64,000 nucleotides of DNA from Candidatus Electrothrix aestuarii (lineage in GTDB: Bacteria; Desulfobacterota; Desulfobulbia; Desulfobulbales; Desulfobulbaceae). The notes beneath the pieces were generated by a model, which saw nothing but the letters and a program-made list of their open reading frames with translations, was not told where the DNA came from and made no database searches. The position numbers and the translations under genes are program-made. The stretch covers positions 455,001 through 519,000 of the forward strand of contig CP159373.1 in the NCBI GenBank assembly GCA_032595685.2, given 5' to 3'. Of the stretch, positions 51,147-59,236 are shown one piece after another (the stretch's first letter is position 1; the number at the start of each line of letters is the position of its first letter).

Positions 51147-54100
51147 GTACCCTCAAATACATCCTCCGGCATGGGTGGTTTTGGCCTTTTGAGTTTTGGT
51201 TGCGGCCTTTTGCCGTGCAGGAAAGAATAGAAGCAAATGAACGGAAAGAGCTTTATAGCGCATTAACAGGCACATCAATAATTTCCATAACCATCATGCT
51301 TTTACTTTCCTTTTTTGGAGCACCCGATAGAGGTACTATAGAGAAAGGAGATATCTGGATAGTATACATTACTGCCATTTCCATAACTATTCTTCTTTTT
51401 TCTAACATCAGTATGTATACAAAAAAAAATGATTACGATATAAATGTTTATATATTCATCACTGCCGTTTCTGCAAGTTTTGTTTTATCTGGAGCTTTCA
51501 TTTTCATATTTACGGGGGTAGGTTTTGGTGCCGTGATTGGAGCAGGAATAGGCACATTTTCAAGTATATTTTATGCGCAATATAAATCATTAAATAGAAC
51601 AAAAGAAACAACTTACTCTGTAGAAAGTCTGATCGCATTTACTTATATATTAACCTTTTTAACGATTAATAGTTATAAAATACAATATCATTCATTTGCA
51701 TTGTATTTTATATTATCTTTATTGATTGTAAATATAATATTATCGTTATTAACAAAGCAATATAAAAAATCTGTTGCAATATTCTATATATACATCTTTA
51801 TACTTCAACTTTCGCTCCTGTTAAGAGTAAATGAAATAACGAATAGCGAATCTCATTTAATGGCTCTGTCTATTTCTGTAATTATATTATTTAAAACACT
51901 GTTCATTCAGAATAAAAAATTCACAGAAGAAAAATTGCACATAATAACAAATAATATAGAAAGGGAACAAAAACATTCTATTATAGCATCTATAGCTCCT
52001 TTTGTAATACTTTTATTTTTTTCTTTTTTTTCTACAGAAAAAATACAAAAAAATTCATTACTCATCTTCTCGTATATTTTTTTTATTTCATTCTTTGGGC
52101 AAGGATTATTACTATATCCACTCCTGCGCCTTCTTGCACGATTACTATATCGCCCAACCAGAATTCAATTTCATTCCACTCCGTCCTCCACACCTTTAAT
52201 AGGAAAATGGCAGTCTCTAGCTTTACCATTACCCGGCCTCCAAGAATATCTAGCTGCTTTAGTTGATAGCAACATTGAGCTCGGTTACGCAACCTTAAAA
52301 TCTGTACAAACCGAAAGCTACCAAGGGGTTGTCGCACGCAATGCAGCAAAAATGGTGTTGAATAGCAATAAATCTCTCGTGTTCGCTGGTCATTTAGCTG
52401 TCACCACCAATAAATTAACACTTGCCCAATTACTAGTCGGCCCAAGCGTTGCCCGCTCTGTAGCGATTCTGTCTACACCAGCTCAACAAGAGCTAACAGA
52501 AAATAATATTTTACTTTCCATCTACTACCCTTCAAAAAAAGAAGAATTAGATAGCAATAAATCAACCGTTTCCCCTCAACTGGACAACAATACCAGTTTG
52601 GATGATTGGGTAGAAATGAACAAACTTAGCCAAGAACCACTTACAGTTCGCCTGAAAGCTGCTCGTTCTTGGCTGGAAGAAGAGACACAATATGAGGAAA
52701 AAGAGCAATACGTTAGATTGCTAATATTGCTGCAAAAAGCCACTGAAGGCAATCTTCATCACCTTGCCCAATACAACATCGTAACCTCTAATAATAATTC
52801 TTGGTTAAATGGAGGTTGGGAAGTAGTGAAACGCCTCCAAATAAATTGCAAAGGAATGTTTGATGATTATCTTTCTTTAACTTTTAAAGAAGCAAGGAAA
52901 GAATACTTACGCAAACAAGGGGAAAAAACAAGTGGAATTGATTGGCTTGATCTACCTTGGTTCTGGGCTGATATCGGCCAAGAAATTGCTGAAATATGGA
53001 GAAAAATTTACCACCAAAAAGAAAATGATATTGCCGAGTTGTTATATTTTAATATCACTTTAGAAACAAAAACTATTGGAACTGGAAATACCAATCTGTC
53101 ATTTCAACTATCTAATACAAGTGGAATAATAGCAAAATCGGTCCGAATTCACTTAAAAAAAACAATAGGTATTGTTTGGGAATCCAATGATATTAATTTG
53201 GTGGGTCTTTTTCAAGGCCATGATTCGGCCAAGATGAATATAAATCTAGTTATTGAACAGCCCGGTCGTTATATCATCAACGGTACCCTCACTGCCCTTG
53301 ACCTAGATGAACGTAGCTACGAATGGCCGGTGAACTTTGTTCTCCATGCCGATGAAAAAGGCCAACCCTATCAGCTCTCCGAAAAGCAATACTATATTGT
53401 CGGCCCTCGATTGAGCAGCGACCTCCTCTTTGTCGGCAGGAAGCAGCTCCTTGACGACATCAGTCTACTCTGGAAGGAACCAGCCAACAAAGAGGCTCTG
53501 CTGCTCATCGGCCTGCGCCGAATGGGCAAGAGCAGTCTGCTGGAAAAAATCCGGAGGGACGGCATAAATGATAAGGTCGTTCCGCTCCTGATTGATCTTC
53601 AGGGAAAGGCTACTCAGTACGCTTTTTTTCAGGCTGTTGCCGAAGCAATGGCCGTCGAACTGAATTGCGATGCACCTGTACTTGAGCAAAACAATCCCGG
53701 CCCAGCCTTCGAACAATTCCTCCGCTCCCTGACTCCGCAACTGGCAGGCCGCTACATCCTCCTCATGATCGACGAGGCCAACTTCTTCGCCCGCCGGGAT
53801 TACGGCGAACTCCCCCACCTGCTCCGCTCCCTCATGCAGGCCCCGGATGTGCCCCTGCTCCTCCTCTTCTGCGGCACCTATGAGCTGCGCCAAGGCGCAC
53901 GGGATTATGACTCCATCCTTTATAACACCACCCGCACCAAGAACGTTTCCTACTTCAACCCCACGGAATCCGCCGAGGTCCTCACCCGCCCGGTGCGGGA
54001 TTTCCTGGAATATGATCCCCAAGCCCTGCAACTGGCCTTTCAGCTCACCCACGGCCACCCGCTCCTGCTGCAAGCTCTGGGCGACCAACTGATCCAGACC

Positions 54101-54493
54101 TTTAACGATACCGTTTTAGCAGGCAAGGAACGGAGCAATTACGTCACCTACGGCGATATGGAACAGGCCGGGAAGCAGCTTAGCCAAAAGGAAAATCCCG
54201 CCTTTGGCAATTACTGGGAGGATGCTGACACTGCCCAGCAAAAGGTACTGGCCGTCATGGCAGCCAGCCTGGATGAGACCTCCCGCAAACGCGGAAGCCT
54301 GGAATACCTGCTGGCCCAGGCCGCTGAACTACGCATCCCCCTGGAACGCAGAGAGGGTTTCAAGGCCCTTGATCAACTCACCCAGGAAGAGCAGCTGACC
54401 TATGCCGATGGTGGCTACAGCTTTATGGTCGCCCTGTACCGCCGCTGGATTTTCTGGTATTATCCCCCTGAACGCTTCCGAGAAAGCCTGTAA
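51143..54493 (+). CDS. Large membrane-embedded ATPase, 1116 aa, mosaic composition
   Basis: The N-terminal 330 residues hold about nine transmembrane helices (for example SIISITIMLLLSFFGA, IVYITAISITILLFSNIS, SFALYFILSLLIVNIILSLL, SIIASIAPFVILLFFSFFS). A middle soluble region (about 340-710, LPGLQEYLAALVDSNIELGY onward) leads to a C-terminal AAA/STAND ATPase with FVGRKQLLDDISLLW, Walker A GLRRMGKSSLLEKI (from 790), Walker B YILLMIDEANFFARR and LLLFCGTYELRQG. Bases up to about 53275 are strongly AT-rich and then turn GC-rich, as if the ATPase part joined a foreign membrane part. Function unknown. Confidence 0.68.
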   Translation: MSTLKYILRHGWFWPFEFWLRPFAVQERIEANERKELYSALTGTSIISITIMLLLSFFGAPDRGTIEKGDIWIVYITAISITILLFSNISMYTKKNDYDINVYIFITAVSASFVLSGAFIFIFTGVGFGAVIGAGIGTFSSIFYAQYKSLNRTKETTYSVESLIAFTYILTFLTINSYKIQYHSFALYFILSLLIVNIILSLLTKQYKKSVAIFYIYIFILQLSLLLRVNEITNSESHLMALSISVIILFKTLFIQNKKFTEEKLHIITNNIEREQKHSIIASIAPFVILLFFSFFSTEKIQKNSLLIFSYIFFISFFGQGLLLYPLLRLLARLLYRPTRIQFHSTPSSTPLIGKWQSLALPLPGLQEYLAALVDSNIELGYATLKSVQTESYQGVVARNAAKMVLNSNKSLVFAGHLAVTTNKLTLAQLLVGPSVARSVAILSTPAQQELTENNILLSIYYPSKKEELDSNKSTVSPQLDNNTSLDDWVEMNKLSQEPLTVRLKAARSWLEEETQYEEKEQYVRLLILLQKATEGNLHHLAQYNIVTSNNNSWLNGGWEVVKRLQINCKGMFDDYLSLTFKEARKEYLRKQGEKTSGIDWLDLPWFWADIGQEIAEIWRKIYHQKENDIAELLYFNITLETKTIGTGNTNLSFQLSNTSGIIAKSVRIHLKKTIGIVWESNDINLVGLFQGHDSAKMNINLVIEQPGRYIINGTLTALDLDERSYEWPVNFVLHADEKGQPYQLSEKQYYIVGPRLSSDLLFVGRKQLLDDISLLWKEPANKEALLLIGLRRMGKSSLLEKIRRDGINDKVVPLLIDLQGKATQYAFFQAVAEAMAVELNCDAPVLEQNNPGPAFEQFLRSLTPQLAGRYILLMIDEANFFARRDYGELPHLLRSLMQAPDVPLLLLFCGTYELRQGARDYDSILYNTTRTKNVSYFNPTESAEVLTRPVRDFLEYDPQALQLAFQLTHGHPLLLQALGDQLIQTFNDTVLAGKERSNYVTYGDMEQAGKQLSQKENPAFGNYWEDADTAQQKVLAVMAASLDETSRKRGSLEYLLAQAAELRIPLERREGFKALDQLTQEEQLTYADGGYSFMVALYRRWIFWYYPPERFRESL

Positions 54494-54641
54494 AATCGGA
54501 CAGCCTGCATTGAGCTCCCCCCTGAACTATCGTGCCCCATCTCCTCTTTCCGCATTCCTCAAGAAAATCATTTGCAAACAAGGAAAATTCAGCTAAAAAG
54601 TAATAATACCATTTTATCATTCATTCACTCGCTCAAGAGAT

Positions 54642-55628
54642 ATGAACAGATACCTCGGCCTTTTTTTTCTCATCTTGTTCCTTATCCCCCTTAAGGCCTT
54701 CGCCTCTTGGCAGGACCATGAGAATGCTCCGCCCCTGCCTGCCACGGAGCATATTCGCCCCAAGCATGTCTATGCATTAGCCAGCTTACTTGCTGAGGAA
54801 ATAGAGTCTGTTCGCTACCTCATGGGGATCACAAAAATCAATGATTCCTTACTCCAGGTGGTTGATGCCGAACCACGGGAGGTCTATTTCCAGGCCGTTA
54901 ATCTGTATGGTAAAATCAACCGATTACACCATAACCTGACAGCCCGCTCCCTTGCAGATCACGACCTCCCCGCCATACAACAAAACATCCGACCTGCTGA
55001 CGTCTGGGGAGTCCTCGCAGTCACCCTTGACCAACTTGATGAAATAAAAGATGAATACGGCATCTCCACCCACTCACCCTTTCCAGACCTCAGGGAAAAA
55101 ATTCTTCCTACAGATGTCTATCAATCCCTACTGGTAACCATCCGGCAAACCAACCAAATGCTGGAGGAGCGCCCCTACACCCATAGCGATGTCTACCAGG
55201 AGATCTCCACAGCCCTGTATTGCACCCTGAACATCTATAACAGTTTTCCCGGCATGCCCATCCAAAAGCAGCCTGTGCTCCAGCCGGGCAAGACTGCCAC
55301 AGATGTTTTCATCGAACTGATTTACACCTACCAGACCATTCGCAATATTATGCGGGCTTCCGGTCTAAAAACCCTGGAACTCTCTGCGACTCCGAGCCCG
55401 AACATCAAACCAGGAGATGTGTACGATCTGGCCGTCCTGATCACCTCAGAGCTCAAATTTCTTCACTCCAAGGTAGCCTCGCAAAAGACACTCCATGATG
55501 CGGCCTACCCTGGCATCCAATTTCCCTCCCATGTTTTCCAACGCCTCACCTACCTGCATAAACATCTTCATGTCATCCAGGAGAAGATGCTCAAGCCCCC
55601 CCACAGGACCTGGGAGCAACAGCCATGA
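54642..55628 (+). CDS. Secreted DVY-repeat protein, 328 aa, coupled to a diguanylate cyclase
   Basis: Signal peptide MNRYLGLFFLILFLIPLKAF (cleavage after AFA), then four to five spaced repeats with a P-x-D-V-(Y/W/F) core: RPKHVYALASLLAEEIESVR, RPADVWGVLAVTLDQLDEIK, LPTDVYQSLLVTIRQTNQML, TATDVFIELIYTYQTIRNIM, KPGDVYDLAVLITSELKFLH. Each repeat seems to be a helical hairpin of about 65 residues, making a right-handed superhelix or TPR-like scaffold in the periplasm. Its end overlaps the cyclase start (ATGA), so the protein is likely a sensor or ligand-binding partner for that membrane enzyme. Family not recognised. Confidence 0.65.
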   Translation: MNRYLGLFFLILFLIPLKAFASWQDHENAPPLPATEHIRPKHVYALASLLAEEIESVRYLMGITKINDSLLQVVDAEPREVYFQAVNLYGKINRLHHNLTARSLADHDLPAIQQNIRPADVWGVLAVTLDQLDEIKDEYGISTHSPFPDLREKILPTDVYQSLLVTIRQTNQMLEERPYTHSDVYQEISTALYCTLNIYNSFPGMPIQKQPVLQPGKTATDVFIELIYTYQTIRNIMRASGLKTLELSATPSPNIKPGDVYDLAVLITSELKFLHSKVASQKTLHDAAYPGIQFPSHVFQRLTYLHKHLHVIQEKMLKPPHRTWEQQP

Positions 55629-57172
55629 GTCAGCAAGCGCCTATAAAGTCCTTTAGAACGCAGCTCAAAAGAACCTATATCTTCATATCCATCCAGTTCT
55701 TTGTTACTATTTTTATTGGAATTTTAACTCTGATCGGCATAAGCTATCTTGCCAAAGAACACCTCAAACAGGTAGGCCCCTTAGTAACAACAATTAATCA
55801 GCTGGTCAAAGGGGTCAGCGACACCATGCTCCTGCTTGATGAATGGATGCTGACCGGACCGAAAGAGAACAAGATCAAACGAGAGGAAATCTGGGACTCT
55901 ATTATTTACCCCATCACCCGCCAATTACATGTACAGCTTAAAGACAACAACAACGATAATATTTCCCTGCTGCAGGACCTCCAGCACCTCCAGACAGAGC
56001 AGTGGATCATCGAAGATATGGCCCATACTCAGGGCAATAATCAGGCATTGAACCTCTACTTAGTCGATATCAATGATATTGAACGAAAGATCCTGTCTGT
56101 CATCACCCAAATAATGCATGTGGTTTCCTCAGTGCATGGAGATAAACTCAAAGACCCAAAAGCCCTCTCCTTATTCAGCCATTCAGCAGACATCCGAGGT
56201 TCTTTTTCTCTTGCCAGTACCAATCTGCTCCAATTCATCCTCACCGGGGCGGAAGAGTGCGAGAAAAATTTCCAGAAGAATTTCGCCACCGCAAAAAATA
56301 GTCTGACAAACTTTAAACAATCCCACAATCTTTCCCAGGAAGAGATCAACATGGTCAACACCTTGATCACCCTCTTTTCCCGCTATACATATCAAACAGA
56401 AAAAGCTATGCAGCTACGCTATTCCCCGGAATGGAACCTGGCCATATATAATTACATCCATGTGCTTGAGCCGCTCCAGAAAAGGGTAACCAGCGAGCTC
56501 AACCTGATACTGGAGAACAAAACAGAAAAGCTCCGGGAATCATCGACCCGACTCATGGAGGTCGGGCATCTGGTCATCCTGCTTTCTACCTTACTGGGAG
56601 CCTCAACCGCCTCTCTCCTCATTTTACGTGCCCGCCGGGACATCCGTCTCGCAGGTAGACTGGAAGAAAATATTCATAACCACACCAATCAATTAAAAGA
56701 GCTCTCCAGGACAGACCAGCTCACCAAGCTGTACAACCGCCGCGCCATGATTTCCATTCTCAACCAGGAACTCAACACTGCGCTTATCAATAATACCCCC
56801 CTCTCCTTTGTCTACTTTGATGTTGATAAATTTAAACACATCAACGACACCCAGGGGCATATCGTGGGGGATCAAATCCTCCAGAAGGTAGCTCATGCCC
56901 TACGGACAAGTATCCGCAAATCAGACTTTCCCTGTCGATACGGAGGCGATGAATTTTGTATCATCCTTCCGGGCTGTATCCGTGAAAACGCCAAAAAGGT
57001 CTGTGATCAACTCATTACAGCGTTCCGCAAAGAAGCACCAGGGGTATCACTGAGCATCGGTATCACTGAGGTATCCCCTTCAGAAAAGATAGAACCAGAG
57101 GAGCTGATTAAGCGGACAGATCAGAAGATGTATCTGGGGAAAAAGAAAAACGGCTTTCAGATTAACTGCTGA
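55625..57172 (+). CDS. Membrane GGDEF diguanylate cyclase, 515 aa
   Basis: Helix 1 (ISIQFFVTIFIGILTLIGIS) and helix 2 (LVILLSTLLGASTASLLILR) bracket a periplasmic helical sensor of about 290 residues, resembling a four-helix-bundle or CHASE-like domain. The cytoplasmic GGDEF domain has SRTDQLTKLYNRRAMI, FDVDKFKHINDTQGHI and the active-site GGDEF at 440-444; the I-site-like residues before it are not evident. It makes c-di-GMP. Its start overlaps the secreted DVY-repeat gene, suggesting that protein controls the sensor. It is convergent with the M23-like gene, overlapping by 11 nt. Confidence 0.9.
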   Translation: MSQQAPIKSFRTQLKRTYIFISIQFFVTIFIGILTLIGISYLAKEHLKQVGPLVTTINQLVKGVSDTMLLLDEWMLTGPKENKIKREEIWDSIIYPITRQLHVQLKDNNNDNISLLQDLQHLQTEQWIIEDMAHTQGNNQALNLYLVDINDIERKILSVITQIMHVVSSVHGDKLKDPKALSLFSHSADIRGSFSLASTNLLQFILTGAEECEKNFQKNFATAKNSLTNFKQSHNLSQEEINMVNTLITLFSRYTYQTEKAMQLRYSPEWNLAIYNYIHVLEPLQKRVTSELNLILENKTEKLRESSTRLMEVGHLVILLSTLLGASTASLLILRARRDIRLAGRLEENIHNHTNQLKELSRTDQLTKLYNRRAMISILNQELNTALINNTPLSFVYFDVDKFKHINDTQGHIVGDQILQKVAHALRTSIRKSDFPCRYGGDEFCIILPGCIRENAKKVCDQLITAFRKEAPGVSLSIGITEVSPSEKIEPEELIKRTDQKMYLGKKKNGFQINC

Positions 57173-57737
57173 GTTCCACCTCGCACTCTGCCAAAGGATC
57201 AACCAGAGTAATGTGCTCATGTTCATTGAGCATCTGCCAGCTGAGCTCCTGAGAAGGAAGATCCTTGGGGACCCAAGCGATAGTGAAATGGAGATGAACA
57301 GGCGCAGTGCTCTGTGCATATCCCTCCAGCAGAGCCACGGATTCGCCTGTCCCGAACTCCTGGCCTCTATCAAGCCCCTCATTCGGCTGCACATGACCAT
57401 AGACCGTATGCAACACTGCATCGTCCCGACAAAATTGCTCATGCCGGATATAGACGGACCAATTAAGAAAATCCTGATGCAGCTGCACCGCCATCCCCGC
57501 AAAGAGCGTCGGGATGCGCAGGCCCGGATCAACCTGTTGTTTTCTCCCTTTCTTATCCATATAATAGGCCAAGTCCACCCCTTCATGAGGGGTATGGCGC
57601 TTCTTTTGCTTTCCCCACCACAGCTGCTTATCTCCTAAGCAGGTACCGATGGGCCAAAACCAGAGGCGAAACGTCTCCTCCAGGGCAGGATTACAGCGAG
57701 TTAATCTCTCTGTGAACAGTGAAATCCAGGAACTCAT
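57162..57737 (-). CDS. M23/LytM-like peptidase domain protein, 191 aa
   Basis: The C-terminal half shows a LytM-like metal site: HEGVDLAYY (HxxxD), HTVYGHVQPNEGLDRGQEFG and VHLHFTIAW (HxH), as in the M23 zinc peptidases. The N-terminal part (CNPALEETFRLWFWPIGTCL) has no signal peptide or membrane helix, which is odd for a cell-wall enzyme. It may use another export path or act on a cytoplasmic target. It ends inside the cyclase gene by 11 nt. Not a full-length canonical M23 protein. Confidence 0.6.
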   Translation of the reverse strand: MSSWISLFTERLTRCNPALEETFRLWFWPIGTCLGDKQLWWGKQKKRHTPHEGVDLAYYMDKKGRKQQVDPGLRIPTLFAGMAVQLHQDFLNWSVYIRHEQFCRDDAVLHTVYGHVQPNEGLDRGQEFGTGESVALLEGYAQSTAPVHLHFTIAWVPKDLPSQELSWQMLNEHEHITLVDPLAECEVELSS

Positions 57738-57906
57738 ATCTCTTTCTCCAACAAGAACGCAGGGGATCTATAAAAAAATCTTACAAGAATGTATACTATC
57801 TCGATTCCCCTTGACAGGGAAGCAAAACATGAGAAATATAGCGAACTATAAGCAAAAAAACATCGATAAATCCGATTGAATTATTACATTATAACTAGGG
57901 AGTATC

Positions 57907-59112
57907 ATGAAGAAGAAGGCTGCTAAATTTATAGTAAGTTTCTTACAGCTGGAGGCCTCCGGCGGTATCCTGCTGATGGTGGCTGCAACCTTGGCGATTA
58001 TCTGTGCGAACCTACCTGGAATCCATCACATATATGAAGAGTTTTTTCACCTTCACTTTTTTGGTTGGATTCCAGGTCTTGAAAAAATTCACCTTGACCT
58101 TTCACTCCATGAGATCATCAACGATGCCCTGATGGTCATCTTCTTTTTCCTGGTTGGCCTTGAGCTCAAACGTGAAATCCTGGAAGGAGAACTTTCTAAT
58201 CCACGGAACGTTATGCTGCCCGTAGTCGGTGCCATCGGTGGCATGATCCTGCCAGCTATCATCTATGTCATATTGAACTGGGGCGATGCCCTGTCCATGC
58301 GTGGTTGGGCTGTTCCCACCGCAACCGATATCGCTTTTGCTCTGGGAGTTCTGACCCTGCTCGGCTCACGGGTTCCCAATACCCTAAAGATCTTCCTGAC
58401 CTCGCTGGCTATTTTTGACGATCTGGGCGCGGTTCTTATCATTGCTTTTTTCTACACCAGCAAGATAGCCTTGCTGCCCCTTGCGGTGGTTGCAGGTTGC
58501 GCCGCTATTCTCTGGGCAATGAACAAGGTCAATGTTGTCGAAAAGAAACCGTACCTTCTGGTTGGCATCGTGATGTGGTATGCCACCCTGCTCTCCGGTA
58601 TTCACGCCACCATCTCAGGTGTTCTGCTGGCCATGTTCATCCCCCTGTTCAAGGAAAATCCCGAGGTTTCACCGCTCAAAAAACTTGAGCACCAGTTGCA
58701 TCCCTGGGTGGTTTACAGCATTCTGCCGATCTTTGCCTTTGCCAACTCTGGCCTGCATATCCAAAGCACCGGTATAGAGCAGCTGCTCCATCCGGTCCCG
58801 GTAGGTATCGCTCTGGGTCTCTTTCTCGGCAAACAGCTGGGCGTCTTCGGACTCAGCTTTGTTGCTATCAAGATGAAAATCGCTCAATTACCGACAGGGG
58901 TAAATTTCAAAAAGCTTTACGGAGCCTCCATCCTCTGCGGTATAGGTTTCACCATGAGCCTCTTTGTCGGCGGCTTGGCTTTTCATAAAAACGGCATGCA
59001 GGTCGACTTTGATGAACGCCTCGGCATCATCCTCGGTTCTCTGATATCCGGCCTCGCAGGCTATTTTGTTTTACGCGTATTCACCAAACCCGTCGCAAAC
59101 CCTGACGCATAA
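57907..59112 (+). CDS. nhaA: Na+/H+ antiporter NhaA
   Basis: A 401-residue NhaA with about twelve helices. Landmarks: LEASGGILLMVAATLAIICA near the start, DALMVIFFFLVGLELKREIL, the PTATDIAFALGVLTLLGSRV motif with the essential Asp pair region, LTSLAIFDDLGAVLIIAFFY, and SILCGIGFTMSLFVGGLAF near the end. It exchanges sodium for protons and controls cytoplasmic pH and salt. Monocistronic, with ATG 57907 after AACTAGGGAG. Marine or saline life would fit, but NhaA is widespread. Confidence 0.97.
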   Translation: MKKKAAKFIVSFLQLEASGGILLMVAATLAIICANLPGIHHIYEEFFHLHFFGWIPGLEKIHLDLSLHEIINDALMVIFFFLVGLELKREILEGELSNPRNVMLPVVGAIGGMILPAIIYVILNWGDALSMRGWAVPTATDIAFALGVLTLLGSRVPNTLKIFLTSLAIFDDLGAVLIIAFFYTSKIALLPLAVVAGCAAILWAMNKVNVVEKKPYLLVGIVMWYATLLSGIHATISGVLLAMFIPLFKENPEVSPLKKLEHQLHPWVVYSILPIFAFANSGLHIQSTGIEQLLHPVPVGIALGLFLGKQLGVFGLSFVAIKMKIAQLPTGVNFKKLYGASILCGIGFTMSLFVGGLAFHKNGMQVDFDERLGIILGSLISGLAGYFVLRVFTKPVANPDA

Positions 59113-59196
59113 GCACCAATAAAACAGCAATAAACATTACTCTCACTCGATCTTCGGACGACCAACGTAACTGAACACAACTTGAGCATAATCAGA

Positions 59197-59236
59197 GTGC
59201 TGGATCAGGAACATCTTATTTTTCCTGATCCAGCAC
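59197..59236. terminator. Perfect 15-bp hairpin between nhaA and the convergent kinase
   Basis: GTGCTGGATCAGGAA at 59197-59211 and TTCCTGATCCAGCAC at 59222-59236, with a 10-nt loop rich in T. The right arm lies inside the last codons of the kinase gene. It is well placed to end both convergent transcripts. Confidence 0.6.
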
